Shown piece by piece: positions 31,209 through 39,974 of a stretch of DNA of 64,000 bases (its first letter is position 1; every line of letters starts with the position of its first letter). Location of the stretch: positions 496,001-560,000 of the forward strand of contig NZ_JBGCUO010000001.1 of assembly GCF_041102775.1 (NCBI RefSeq). Reading direction: 5' to 3'. The notes beneath the pieces are model-generated. The model was given only the letters and a program-made list of their open reading frames with translations. It was not told the origin of the DNA and did no database searches. The translations under genes were made by a program, and so were the position numbers. This stretch comes from Alcanivorax sp. REN37 (lineage in GTDB: Bacteria > Pseudomonadota > Gammaproteobacteria > Pseudomonadales > Alcanivoracaceae).

Positions 31209-32144
31209 TCAGGCGCGGCTGTGATCGAACGCCAGCACGCTGCGGATATCGTCGCACTGCAGCTGGCACATCAGGATGCGGTCCAAGCCCATGGCGACGC
31301 CGGCACTGTCCGGCAGGCCATGGGTCAGGGCCGCCAGCAGCCACGGGTCCGCCTGCATCGGCGGCCGCCCCTGTTCTAGACGCCACAATTGGTCCTCGGC
31401 GAACCGCACTGATTGTTCGCCGGCACTGGTCAGCTCGTCGTAGCCATTGGCCAGCTCGTAACCGCCGAAGTAGATCTCGAAACGACGTGCCACAGTGTCG
31501 CCGGCCGCGTCGGTTTCGGTACGCGCCAAGGCCGCTGCCCAACCGGGGAAGGCGTCCACCACGGTGAGTTGATCGGTCGGCAGTGACGCCTCCACGACGG
31601 TGGCCATCAGGTAATCCACCAACTCTTCCCGCGGCAGTTCTGGTAATTCGCTGTCAGCTTGTGCGCGGGCCTGTAGTTCAGCCAGCGGCGCGTTAAGCGG
31701 ATCCAGGCCGGTGGCTTCGAAAAATAACGTGCGGAACGCCACCCGGCGCACGTTCGCCACGGGCAGCAGCGTACGCAGCAAGTCTTCACACTCGCCGATC
31801 AGTAGCTCCAGCGACCAGCCGGGGCGGTACCATTCCAGCAGTGAAAATTCAGGGTTGTGGCGGCGTCCGGCCTCACCGTCGCGAAATACTCGCGCGATTT
31901 GGTAAATGGGCCCGCTGCCGGCGGCCAGCAGCCGCTTCATGTGGTATTCGGGGGAGGATTGCAGGTAGCCGTAGCCGGGCACGTCGATGCATTGAATGTG
32001 CCGATCGGTGACGCCATGGGCGGCGAGGAAGGGCGTTTCCACTTCCAGCACCCCGCGCTGTTGAAAGAATTGCCGCACCGTCTGGTTGAGACGGGCCCGG
32101 GCCACAAGGGCCCGGGTGTCGGCACCGGGGCGCCAGTCGATCAT
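31209..32144 (-). CDS. epmA: EF-P--(R)-beta-lysine ligase
   Basis: EpmA (GenX/PoxA/YjeA) is a truncated class II lysyl-tRNA synthetase-like enzyme that attaches (R)-beta-lysine to EF-P instead of to tRNA. The 311 residues are the catalytic core only, without an anticodon-binding domain. Synthetase motifs are visible: FLEVETPFL-like motif 1 (LEVETPFLAAHG), motif 2 (ARVFRDGEAGRRHNPEFSLLEWY) shortened here to RVFRDGE...HNPEF, and motif 3 GVAMGLDRILM. Its ATG overlaps the efp stop (TGATG), so the modifier is translationally coupled to its target. Confidence 0.95.
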   Translation of the reverse strand: MIDWRPGADTRALVARARLNQTVRQFFQQRGVLEVETPFLAAHGVTDRHIQCIDVPGYGYLQSSPEYHMKRLLAAGSGPIYQIARVFRDGEAGRRHNPEFSLLEWYRPGWSLELLIGECEDLLRTLLPVANVRRVAFRTLFFEATGLDPLNAPLAELQARAQADSELPELPREELVDYLMATVVEASLPTDQLTVVDAFPGWAAALARTETDAAGDTVARRFEIYFGGYELANGYDELTSAGEQSVRFAEDQLWRLEQGRPPMQADPWLLAALTHGLPDSAGVAMGLDRILMCQLQCDDIRSVLAFDHSRA

Positions 32145-32713
32145 CAGTCTTTAACGCGGCTGACATACTCGCCGGTGCGGGTATCGATCTTGATCACTTC
32201 GCCGGTCTGCACGAACAGCGGCACACGCACGGTGGCACCCGTGGAGACCTTGGCCGGCTTGCCGCCGGTACCCGCGGTGTCGCCCTTCAGGCCGGGATCG
32301 GTTTCGATGATTTCCAGCACCACGAAGTTGGGCGGCGCAACCGACAGCGGCGCACCGTTCCACAGGGTAACGGTGCACATGTCTTCTTCTTTCAGCCACT
32401 GCAGCGCTTCGGACACGGCAGATTCATCCGCGCCCAGTTGCTCGAAGCTTTCCGGGTTCATGAAGTGCCAGAACTCGCCGTCGCTGTAGAGATACTGCAT
32501 CTCCACGTCCATGACGTCGGCACCTTCCAGCGATTCGCCAGATTTGAAGGTACGTTCCCACATCTTGCCGGTCTTGAGGTTGCGCAGGCGCACCCGGTTG
32601 AATGCCTGGCCTTTGCCGGGCTTGACGAATTCGTTCTCGACGATGGCGCAGGGATCGCCGTCCAGCATCACCTTCAGGCCAGACTTGAATTCGTTGGTAG
32701 AATAGGTCGCCAT
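32144..32713 (-). CDS. efp: Translation elongation factor P
   Basis: EF-P enters the ribosomal E site to rescue ribosomes stalled at polyproline. It also helps hold reading frame at proline codons. The 189-residue sequence is close to E. coli EF-P throughout, with the modified lysine at Lys34 in [10 protein letters not shown] and the conserved [11 protein letters not shown] loop. The start at 32713 gives the exact family N-terminus MATYSTNEF, although the frame is open to 32905. It is followed without a gap by epmA and diverges from epmB, so all three EF-P modification components lie together. Confidence 0.97.
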   Translation of the reverse strand: MATYSTNEFKSGLKVMLDGDPCAIVENEFVKPGKGQAFNRVRLRNLKTGKMWERTFKSGESLEGADVMDVEMQYLYSDGEFWHFMNPESFEQLGADESAVSEALQWLKEEDMCTVTLWNGAPLSVAPPNFVVLEIIETDPGLKGDTAGTGGKPAKVSTGATVRVPLFVQTGEVIKIDTRTGEYVSRVKD

Positions 32714-32755
32714 GTACACACCCACAGTCAGAAGAACCGGAATTTTGAGGGCGTA

Positions 32756-32806
32756 ATGATAACTCAGCAGACCCCGTCTTGGCAGACTCCCCGTGGCGGG
32801 CATTGA
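32756..32806 (+). other. Short ORF or frame-shifted 5' end of epmB
   Basis: An ATG at 32756 with GAGG 5 bases upstream opens a 16-codon frame, [16 protein letters not shown]. The epmB frame joins it at +1 exactly at the base run CCCC (32789-32792): after codon CCC, skipping one C gives GTG GCG GGC of epmB. It may be the true epmB start read through a +1 frameshift, a coupled leader peptide, or a sign of a one-base sequence error. The main epmB frame itself has no clear ribosome site. Confidence 0.5.
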
Positions 32807-33842
32807 AGTGGCTGAAATCCAAGCCCTGCCGGCCCCGTTGCGAGTGCCGCTGACCGACCTTGATGCCGTGCCCCGTTGGCAGCAGGCGCAAGCTGATCTG
32901 ATCACTGATCCCGAGGAGCTGCGCCGGCTACTGCAGTTGGAGCATTTGCCGTGGGCCGATAGTGGCTTTCCGCTGCGGGTGCCCCGTGATTATGTGGCGC
33001 GCATGCAGCCCGGTGACGCGGCGGACCCGCTGTTGCGCCAAGTGCTCAACAGCCGCGAGGAACTCGCTGAGGTGGCGGGCTTTACCACCGATCCGCTGGC
33101 GGAGGCGGTGCATACCCCGGTGCCCGGTGTGTTGCACAAGTACCATGGCCGCGTGCTGCTGGTGGTCACCGGCGCCTGCGCGGTGCACTGCCGTTACTGT
33201 TTCCGGCGCCACTTTCCTTACCAAGAGCATCTGCCCACCCGCGACCGATTGGACGAGGCGTTGGCATGGTTGGCAGAGCAAACTGATGTCAGTGAAGTGA
33301 TCCTCAGTGGCGGCGACCCGCTCAGCCTCAGCGACCGCCGCTTCGGCCAGCTGCTGGAGCGTCTCGCGGCACTGCCGCACCTGCGCCGGTTGCGGGTGCA
33401 TAGCCGCTTGCCACTGGTGATCCACGGCCGGGTCACTGACGCGCTGCTGGCCCAGCTTGGTGACCCGCGCTGGCGTTCGGTGCTGGTGCTGCACGCCAAT
33501 CATGCCCATGAACTGTCGCCGCAGCTGGCTGACGAAGTGGCGGCGCTGCGCCGCGTCGGCGTGACCGTGTTGAATCAGGCGGTGCTGCTGCGCGGCGTTA
33601 ACGACAGCGTGGCGGCGCAGGAGCAATTGGCCATGAGCCTGTTTGACCACGGGGTGCTGCCGTATTACCTGCACCAGTTGGATGCGGTGGCCGGCGCCGC
33701 CCATTTTGCGGTGCCGGATGCCGACGCGGTGGCACTGCATGAAGCGCTGCGCGCGCGCTTGTCCGGCTATCTGCTGCCGCGCTTAGTGCGCGAACTGCCG
33801 GGCGATCACAGCAAAACGCCGGTGGCCGCCGGCTGCGGTTGA
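32793..33842 (+). CDS. epmB: EF-P lysine 2,3-aminomutase (radical SAM)
   Basis: EpmB (YjeK) converts (S)-alpha-lysine to (R)-beta-lysine, the donor that EpmA attaches to EF-P. The radical-SAM cluster motif is [13 protein letters not shown] (Cys129, 133, 136 counted from the GTG). Other marks are [24 protein letters not shown] and, near the end, PYYLHQLD and SKTP. The first confident family residues are around [17 protein letters not shown]. The GTG at 32793 is only the first in-frame start codon and lacks a ribosome site; a better-equipped ATG lies at 32756 in another frame. It diverges from efp. Confidence 0.92.
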   Translation: MAGIEVAEIQALPAPLRVPLTDLDAVPRWQQAQADLITDPEELRRLLQLEHLPWADSGFPLRVPRDYVARMQPGDAADPLLRQVLNSREELAEVAGFTTDPLAEAVHTPVPGVLHKYHGRVLLVVTGACAVHCRYCFRRHFPYQEHLPTRDRLDEALAWLAEQTDVSEVILSGGDPLSLSDRRFGQLLERLAALPHLRRLRVHSRLPLVIHGRVTDALLAQLGDPRWRSVLVLHANHAHELSPQLADEVAALRRVGVTVLNQAVLLRGVNDSVAAQEQLAMSLFDHGVLPYYLHQLDAVAGAAHFAVPDADAVALHEALRARLSGYLLPRLVRELPGDHSKTPVAAGCG

Positions 33843-33860
33843 ACCACACGGCGACGGCTT

Positions 33861-33876
33861 TGTGATACAAGTCACG
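33861..33876 (+). promoter_or_regulatory. Candidate CRP/Vfr binding site
   Basis: TGTGA-TACAAG-TCACG matches the CRP/Vfr consensus TGTGA-N6-TCACA at nine of ten positions. It lies about 180 bases before the fimX-like start and just after epmB. Vfr control would fit a pilus-related gene, and cpdA in the same window sets cAMP levels. Confidence 0.5.
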
Positions 33877-33908
33877 CGCTGGTCGCCGGGATAGGTGACA
33901 CTGGGCGC

Positions 33909-33931
33909 TTCAACATCGTTAAATTGTTGAA
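33909..33931. promoter_or_regulatory. Inverted repeat upstream of the fimX-like gene
   Basis: TTCAACA and TGTTGAA, a perfect 7-base inverted repeat with a 9-base AT-rich spacer (tcgttaaat), lie 33 bases downstream of the CRP-like site. This is a candidate operator; the regulator is unknown. Confidence 0.4.
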
Positions 33932-34054
33932 AATGACGCCGCGGTAGACGGCAGTCACGCATATCAAGGGGTGCAGGGAAAGCACGGGATCACGGCGGCG
34001 CGGGGGCGCCGCCGGTCCGTTTTCGGCGTTGTTGTTCTCGGTTCTGGGGCCTTC

Positions 34055-36124
34055 ATGATCTACAAACTCGATTCCATCCGTATTCTGATCGCACATGAGT
34101 CACAGGACGTGGCTGAGCAGTTGATGAACAACCTGCGTAACGCCGGCCGCGCCACCCGTGCCGAGTTGGTGCTGGGTGAAGAAGCGTTGCTGCGCGCCTT
34201 GAAAGGCGCGTCCTGGGACCTGCTGCTGACGCGCGAACAGTTCGGCGGCTGCAATATCGATACCGTCATGACCCATTTGCAGCGGCTTGAAAAAGAGCTG
34301 CCGGTGGTGCTGCTGGCTGAGGATTTCAGTGCCGCCACGTGGCGCGATGCCCTCAGTCGTGGCGTGCAAGCGGTGGCGCCGGCGGACGACCGCGAACTGA
34401 TCATGCTGCTGGTGGATCAGCAGCTGGAACGGGTGCAGCAGCGTCGGACTCTGCAGGAGCTTGAGTTGTCGCTGCACGAGGCGGAAAAGCGCCTGTCGGT
34501 GCTGATGGACCAAAGCCGTGATGCGATCGCTTACGTGCTCGATGGCATGCATATCGCCGCCAACGAGAACTACTTGGAGCTGTTCGGCTACGGCAGCGCC
34601 GATGATCTCGCCGGCATGCCGATCATGGACATGGTGTCGGCCGCCGACCACGAACGCCTCAAGCAACTGCTGCGCAGCCGCGCACAGGACGAAAGCCAGA
34701 CCCAAGAACTCGAATGCCGCGGCGTGAACGCCGAAGGCGAGGAGTTTGCCGCGTTGTTCGTGTTCTCGCCGTCGAGTTACGACGGTGAAACTTGCACTCA
34801 AATCGTGATCCGTAGCGCCGGCGTCGACGAGTCGGTGCTGGAAGAAAAGCTGCAGGCCATGAGCCAGCAGGATCTGGTCACCGGACTGCCCAATCGCCAC
34901 TGGATGATGGACCAGCTCGACGCCACCCTCGCCGATGTGCGCAAGCGCGGCACCATGGCGGCGCTGGTATACCTGCGCATCGATCGGTTCGAAGAGCACC
35001 AGAGCGAAGTCGGCATCGACGGCGCTGACCAAGCGATGAAGTTGCTCGCCGGTCGGCTGCGTGACATGGCCGGTGCCGACACGCGTCTGGCGCGTACCGG
35101 TGACGAAGAGTTTGCCGCGCTGATCCCGCTGGAAGATCGTGACCAGGCGCCTGCGCTGGCGGAGCGCGTACGCGAAGCGGTGGCCGCATTGATGCCGGCA
35201 GTGGCCGGCCGCACCTTGCACCTGACGGCGTCGGTGGGAGTGGCCTTCGTGCAGGAAAACAGCCGCACCGGGCAGGCGGTCCTGACGCGGGCGCTGGAGT
35301 GCTGCAATCGCGCCCAGCGCGCCGGCGATGGGCGCGGCAACGCGGTGTATGTCTACGATCCGCTCGATGATGTGGAAGCCGGTTCTTCGGAAGCGGTGCT
35401 GCTGACGCTGTGCCAAGCGCTGTCCCAAAACGGGCTGGCGCTGATGTATCAGCCGCTGATGAACCTGGAAGACGAGCAGGACCGCTTCCACGAAGTGTTC
35501 GTGCAGTTGCCACAGAAAGACGGCGACGACTTGGCGCCGGACACCTTCATGCCGGTGGCCGCCGAGCACGGATTGGCCGGCAAGGTGGATCGCTGGGTGA
35601 TCATCCACGCGTTGAAAGCCATGGCGCGTCACGGCACCGCGCTGCGGCTGTTGATTAATCTCAGCGGTTATTCATTGCAGGACCAAGAACTGGCGCCGTG
35701 GATTGCCAAGGCCGCCAAGGCTGCCAAGGTCGACCCGGCGCGGTTGGTATTCCAGATCACCGAAGCAGATGCCAACACCTTCCTCAAGCAAGCGCAGGTG
35801 TTTTCCGAGCAGGTTGGTGTGTTGGGCTGCGGCTTCTCGATCCGTCGCTTTGCCGGTGGCATCAACCCGTTCAAGGTGTTCGAGCATGTGTCGGCGGGCA
35901 TGGTGAAGTTCGATGGCAGCTTCACTCAAGAGCTGGACAACCCGCAGTCGCGCGAGACGTTCGCCGGGCTGATCGCGGAAGCCAGCGAACGCGGCAAGCA
36001 AGTGATTGTTGGTTTCGTGGAGTCCGCGCAGCAGATGCAGACGCTGTGGACGCTGGGCAACATCCGCTACCTGCAGGGTTATTACCTGCAGGCGCCGACG
36101 TCGAATCTGGTGGTGGACGAGTAA
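34055..36124 (+). CDS. fimX: FimX-like c-di-GMP effector: REC-PAS-degenerate GGDEF-degenerate EAL
   Basis: A 689-residue cytosolic signalling protein matching P. aeruginosa FimX in length, domain order and its place beside serB. The N-terminal receiver-like domain (about 1-120) is followed by a PAS domain (about 140-255), a diguanylate-cyclase-like domain and a phosphodiesterase-like domain. Both catalytic sites are broken. The GGDEF motif reads RTGDEEF (347-353), the EAL motif is replaced by EVF, and the DDFGTG loop by IRRFAGG. It should therefore bind c-di-GMP without making or degrading it, and steer type IV pilus assembly. The ATG at 34055 is chosen on family length; its ribosome site is weak. 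Confidence 0.88.
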   Translation: MIYKLDSIRILIAHESQDVAEQLMNNLRNAGRATRAELVLGEEALLRALKGASWDLLLTREQFGGCNIDTVMTHLQRLEKELPVVLLAEDFSAATWRDALSRGVQAVAPADDRELIMLLVDQQLERVQQRRTLQELELSLHEAEKRLSVLMDQSRDAIAYVLDGMHIAANENYLELFGYGSADDLAGMPIMDMVSAADHERLKQLLRSRAQDESQTQELECRGVNAEGEEFAALFVFSPSSYDGETCTQIVIRSAGVDESVLEEKLQAMSQQDLVTGLPNRHWMMDQLDATLADVRKRGTMAALVYLRIDRFEEHQSEVGIDGADQAMKLLAGRLRDMAGADTRLARTGDEEFAALIPLEDRDQAPALAERVREAVAALMPAVAGRTLHLTASVGVAFVQENSRTGQAVLTRALECCNRAQRAGDGRGNAVYVYDPLDDVEAGSSEAVLLTLCQALSQNGLALMYQPLMNLEDEQDRFHEVFVQLPQKDGDDLAPDTFMPVAAEHGLAGKVDRWVIIHALKAMARHGTALRLLINLSGYSLQDQELAPWIAKAAKAAKVDPARLVFQITEADANTFLKQAQVFSEQVGVLGCGFSIRRFAGGINPFKVFEHVSAGMVKFDGSFTQELDNPQSRETFAGLIAEASERGKQVIVGFVESAQQMQTLWTLGNIRYLQGYYLQAPTSNLVVDE

Positions 36125-36142
36125 CCGGCGCGGCCGCCGCCG

Positions 36143-37393
36143 TTAGGCGTGCGGCCGCTGTTGGGCGGCGAGCAGCTCGGCCTGATCGCGGTCACGCACC
36201 CCGATCAGGTACAGCACACCGTCCAAGCCGAGCGTGGAAATCGCCTGTTTGGCATTTTCTTTCACCAGCGGCTTGGCGCGGAAGGCAATGCCGAGGCCGG
36301 CAATGCCGAGCATCGGCAGGTCGTTGGCGCCATCGCCCACGGCAATGGTCTGCTCTAGGCTGATGCCTTCCTGCGCGGCAATGGCCCGCAGTAGAGATGC
36401 CTTGCGCTGACCGTTGACGATGTCGCCCACCACCCGGCCGGTGACCTGGCCGTTCTCAATCTCCAACTGGTTGGCGTACACGTAATCGATGCCCAGCAAC
36501 CGCTGCAAGTATTCGCCGAACCAAGTGAAGCCGCCGGACAAGATGGCGGTGCGGTAGCCCAGTGCCTTGAGGGTGCCGATCAAACGCTCGGCGCCTTCAG
36601 TGAGGCGAATGCGTTGTTGCACGCGTTCCAGTGCGGCGGCATCCAGTCCTTTCAGCAGTGCGACGCGCTGGCGGAAGCTTTCGTCAAAGTCCAGTTCACC
36701 GCGCATGGCCTGCTCGGTGATCGCCGACACCTGCTCGCCAACCCCGGCCTCGGCGGCCAACTCGTCAATCACTTCCGATTCGATCAGCGTCGAGTCCATG
36801 TCGAACACCACCAACCGGCGGTTGCGGCGGAATGCGGAATCTTTCTGGAACGCGATGTCCACATTCTGCTGGTTGGCAATGTCGAGGAAGGCGGCGCGCA
36901 TGGCGGCCACGTCCTTGGGCTCACCGCGCACCGAAATTTCGATGCAGGCGCGGGCATCGGGATTGGCTTCTTCGTCGTCCAGCCGCACCCGGCCAGACAA
37001 GCGGTTGATGTTGTCGATGTTGAGGTCGTTGTCCGCCACCACCGCGGTCACCGCGCTCAGTTGGCTGGCGGTAATCCGCCGCGCCAGCAGCGTGATGATG
37101 TAACGGTCTTTGCCCTGGCCGGCCACCCACTCTTCATAGCGCGGCAGGTCAATCGGGCGGAAACGCACCGAAATGTTCAGCTTGTGCGCTTCAAACAGCA
37201 GATCCTTCAGCATCGGCGCTGCCTGTGCGCCCACCGGCACTTCCACCAGGATGCCCAGCGACAGGGTGTCGTGAATCACCGCTTGGCCCATATCGAGAAT
37301 GTTCAGGTGGTACTGGGCCAGAATGCGGGTAAACGCCGCCGTTAAACCCGGACGGTCGTTGCCGGAGACCTGGATCAGAATGATGTCGCGCAC
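36143..37393 (-). CDS. serB: Phosphoserine phosphatase
   Basis: SerB catalyses the last step of serine synthesis. The 416-residue form has two N-terminal ACT-like domains (starting RDIILIQVSGNDRPG) before the HAD phosphatase domain, as in Pseudomonas. The nucleophile motif is VVFDMDSTL (Asp198, Asp200), followed by LSGGFT and GDGANDLPM. I chose the GTG at 37393 because GAGGA lies 7 bases upstream and the N-terminus fits; the frame is open to 37663. It converges with fimX and diverges from the AhpA/YtjB-like gene, as smp diverges from serB in E. coli. Confidence 0.95.
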   Translation of the reverse strand: MRDIILIQVSGNDRPGLTAAFTRILAQYHLNILDMGQAVIHDTLSLGILVEVPVGAQAAPMLKDLLFEAHKLNISVRFRPIDLPRYEEWVAGQGKDRYIITLLARRITASQLSAVTAVVADNDLNIDNINRLSGRVRLDDEEANPDARACIEISVRGEPKDVAAMRAAFLDIANQQNVDIAFQKDSAFRRNRRLVVFDMDSTLIESEVIDELAAEAGVGEQVSAITEQAMRGELDFDESFRQRVALLKGLDAAALERVQQRIRLTEGAERLIGTLKALGYRTAILSGGFTWFGEYLQRLLGIDYVYANQLEIENGQVTGRVVGDIVNGQRKASLLRAIAAQEGISLEQTIAVGDGANDLPMLGIAGLGIAFRAKPLVKENAKQAISTLGLDGVLYLIGVRDRDQAELLAAQQRPHA

Positions 37394-37544
37394 GCAGCAG
37401 TCCTCATCATAACCGGAGGGCAGAAATCGGGGGCGCATAGAGTAGCAGCAAAGCGCGCAAGGGGGCATGCGTGCCGCAGTCGCTGGGCTATACTGCGCGG
37501 CAACCGACGAAACCCTCAATTCAACCGACCAAGGGAGAGCGCCA

Positions 37545-38726
37545 ATGTCCGCGTCCGGCGCGACCTGGCGGCAGTGGCTGGCCACCGAAGGCAATCTGCT
37601 GCGTGATCTGGTGATTTTGCTGCTGGCGTGCATTGCGCTGGGGCTGTACTTCCTCGAGCGCATCGATCACCAGGTGCAGGTACAACGTGAACAACAGCTG
37701 CGCGAGATCGCCGCCGTGGTGGCGGAGAACGCCGCCGAAGCGGCCGCCGCCGGCGATCGGGTGAGCCTGAATGTGATGGCGCGACGGGCGGTGGCTCAGC
37801 GTTCAGTGCAGGCGCTGCGCTTTGAAAGTGCCACGGGCCAGCAGCTGGCGGTGAGCGGCGAGGCCGAGGGGCCGGCGCCCACCATCCAAACCATCAAGCT
37901 GGCCAATGGCAGTGTGGTGGGGTTGGTACAGCTGTGGCCGAGCTCGGCGGCGCCGGAGCGCGAGCCGGTGGAAGCCGGTTTCGTGCTGCTGACGCTGTGC
38001 TTGCTCGGCTTCCGGGTGCTGTTTGAAGGGCTGTCCCGGCACCTGCGCGGAGAGCCGATTCTTGGTCGTCCGCCGGCGCCGGTGGACGATGACTGGGACG
38101 CGATGATGCCCGCCACGCCGCCGGGCCCGGCGGCGGTGCTGCGAATCGGTCTGGCGCACCGCGCCCACCTTGATGCGCGTTACACCCCCGGCCTGTTGGA
38201 AACCATGCTCAAGCCCTGGCAGCAACTGTTGGAGCGTGCGGTGGCACTGTACGACGGCCGCTGCGACGGCGCGCTGGGTGAGGACTGCGCCGTGCTGTTC
38301 GAAGGCGATGCCGAAGAAGCCGCCTACCGCGCGGTGTGTGCCGGCACTCTGTTCTTGATGGCCGCCGGTAAGTTGTCCGAGTGGCACCACCAGGATGGCC
38401 GCGTGGCGCTCGGCTTTAGTGCGTTGGTCACCGGCGATGCCGATGACCTGTCGGCGCTGGGCTGGTGCGAGCAGGGCCCGGTGGGCGAGTTGATGGTGCC
38501 GGTGGCCGAGCTGCTGCCGCTGGCGCTGGACCGCATCGCGGCCTGGCAGGCCGATGCCGCACTGACGCTGACCGAGGATGACGACGTGGCAGTGGCGGTG
38601 CGGTTGCAGCCGTTGGGGCCGCTGGTGCAGCGTCACCAGGAGCGGTTGGAGCGGCAGTCAGACGAGCTGCTGTTAGCGGCGGTGACCGCGTTGCCGATGC
38701 CGGAGAACCAGACTTCGCCGGCCTGA
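37545..38726 (+). CDS. AhpA/YtjB-like membrane protein
   Basis: A 393-residue inner-membrane protein. One membrane helix (about 24-42, LVILLLACIALGLYFL) is followed by a periplasmic domain of about 110 residues and a second helix (EAGFVLLTLCLLGFRVLF). The C-terminal cytosolic domain has a fold pattern reminiscent of class III nucleotide cyclases (FEGDAEEAAYRAVCAG) without catalytic residues I can confirm. Its place divergent from serB matches E. coli smp/ytjB and the Pseudomonas ahpA-type gene. GGGAG precedes the ATG. Function unknown. TATACT at 37489 is a candidate -10 element. Confidence 0.7.
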   Translation: MSASGATWRQWLATEGNLLRDLVILLLACIALGLYFLERIDHQVQVQREQQLREIAAVVAENAAEAAAAGDRVSLNVMARRAVAQRSVQALRFESATGQQLAVSGEAEGPAPTIQTIKLANGSVVGLVQLWPSSAAPEREPVEAGFVLLTLCLLGFRVLFEGLSRHLRGEPILGRPPAPVDDDWDAMMPATPPGPAAVLRIGLAHRAHLDARYTPGLLETMLKPWQQLLERAVALYDGRCDGALGEDCAVLFEGDAEEAAYRAVCAGTLFLMAAGKLSEWHHQDGRVALGFSALVTGDADDLSALGWCEQGPVGELMVPVAELLPLALDRIAAWQADAALTLTEDDDVAVAVRLQPLGPLVQRHQERLERQSDELLLAAVTALPMPENQTSPA

Positions 38727-38771
38727 TGGGCAGTGGTGCGGCGCCCCGGTGCTAGCAACCGAAGAGCGACC

Positions 38772-38811
38772 ATTAAAAACGGCGGGTGCCTAGGCAGCCC
38801 GCCGTTTTAAT
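38772..38811. terminator. Strong intrinsic terminator
   Basis: ATTAAAAACGGCGGG and CCCGCCGTTTTAAT form a long stem around TGCCTAGGCAG, which itself folds. A and T runs flank the stem on both sides. It lies 45 bases after the AhpA/YtjB-like stop and may also serve the opposite strand. The remaining bases to 38985 hold no gene I can support. Confidence 0.88.
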
Positions 38812-38985
38812 GGTGCTGTTCTGCGCACTCTCAAAGACGTAGCGCTGGGATGGTGCGGTGGAGCTGTATTCGGAGGTCTATTGCGGCTGTCAGTGAGCGC
38901 TGCTATTGCGGTCATCTGGCTGGGGCAGTGGATGTGCGCCAGCTACCAGAACCGGCGCACAAGCCCGCCGCTGCGGGCCAAAGGT

Positions 38986-39885
38986 TTATTCGTCGCTGGC
39001 CAAGATCGGAATATCGGCCGCCGCTTTCAGCAGTTGGCCGATATCCTCACCCATACGTACCGGGCTCTCCATGCCCAGGCCGGCGCGCCATTGGCAGGCC
39101 CCCGGAGCAAACAGCATTACCACTGTGGAACCCAGCAAAAAGCGGCCCAGCTCATCGCCTTTTTCCAGCGTGATCGGGCCCTCGGTGTAGCGGGTACGGG
39201 TAATCTCGCTCGGCTGCGGGGTGACTTGGCCGGCAAATACCGTTTCGATGCCGGCCACGATCATGGCGCCCACCAAGACCATTGCCAGCGGGCCTTGCTC
39301 GGTGTCGAAGATGCACACGGCGCGCTCGTTGCGGGCGAACAGGCGCGGAACCTGGCGGGTGGTGGTCTGGTTTACTGAGAACAAGTCGCCGGGTACGTAG
39401 ATCATTTCTCGCAGCGTGCCACGCACCGGCATGTGGACGCGGTGGTAGTCGCGCGGTGACAGGTACACGGTGGCGAAGGTGCCGCCATCGAATTCTGCGG
39501 CCAGGGCGCTGTCGCCACCGAGCAGTTCCTGTGCCGAGTAGGTGTGGCCCTTGGCTTGCAGCAGTTGGCCGTCGCGCAGTGCGCCAAGCTGGCTCACGGC
39601 GCCATCCGCTGGGCAGGCGATGGCGTCATGCGCGGCGGCGATGGGGCGAGCTTCCGGCTTCAACGCACGGGTGAAGAAGGCGTTAAAGCTGGGGTAGGCA
39701 TCGGCGTCTTCAATCTGCGCTTCGCTCAGGTCGATGTCGTACTGGCGGTGGAATTGGCGGATGAAGGTGGTCTTGATCCAGGAAATCTCGCTGCGCGCCA
39801 CCCAACCCACCAGCCGTGATACCAGGTGCTGGGGCAGCAGGTGCTGCAGGATGACGAACAGGCGTTCAAACAGGGTGGCTTCCAT
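38986..39885 (-). CDS. psd: Phosphatidylserine decarboxylase proenzyme
   Basis: Psd makes phosphatidylethanolamine at the inner membrane. The proenzyme of 299 residues cleaves itself at LGST (251-254), where Ser253 becomes the pyruvoyl prosthetic group. Conserved upstream blocks include [23 protein letters not shown] and [12 protein letters not shown], with its catalytic histidine. The ATG at 39885 has GAGGA 10 bases upstream and gives the family N-terminus [18 protein letters not shown]. It follows rsgA with 89 bases between, the order known from E. coli (rsgA-psd). Confidence 0.95.
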   Translation of the reverse strand: MEATLFERLFVILQHLLPQHLVSRLVGWVARSEISWIKTTFIRQFHRQYDIDLSEAQIEDADAYPSFNAFFTRALKPEARPIAAAHDAIACPADGAVSQLGALRDGQLLQAKGHTYSAQELLGGDSALAAEFDGGTFATVYLSPRDYHRVHMPVRGTLREMIYVPGDLFSVNQTTTRQVPRLFARNERAVCIFDTEQGPLAMVLVGAMIVAGIETVFAGQVTPQPSEITRTRYTEGPITLEKGDELGRFLLGSTVVMLFAPGACQWRAGLGMESPVRMGEDIGQLLKAAADIPILASDE

Positions 39886-39949
39886 TGACGTCGGATCCTC
39901 CAAGGGACGGGCGGAAAACCGGCTCATTCTGACCAATGGCGCCGGTTGT

Positions 39950-39965
39950 CACAAATGCATTTGTG
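39950..39965. promoter_or_regulatory. Perfect 16-base palindrome between rsgA and psd
   Basis: CACAAATGCATTTGTG is a perfect AT-rich palindrome in otherwise GC-rich DNA, 65 bases before the psd start and 9 bases after rsgA. It looks like a dimeric regulator site for psd. As RNA it would also fold, but without a loop. Confidence 0.5.
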
Positions 39966-39974
39966 GCGCGGCGG

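Noticed and set aside
34100..35632. Long minus-strand open frame of 510 codons across the fimX-like gene
   Set aside because: Antisense shadow of a well-supported multidomain protein; composition is typical of reverse-frame translation.
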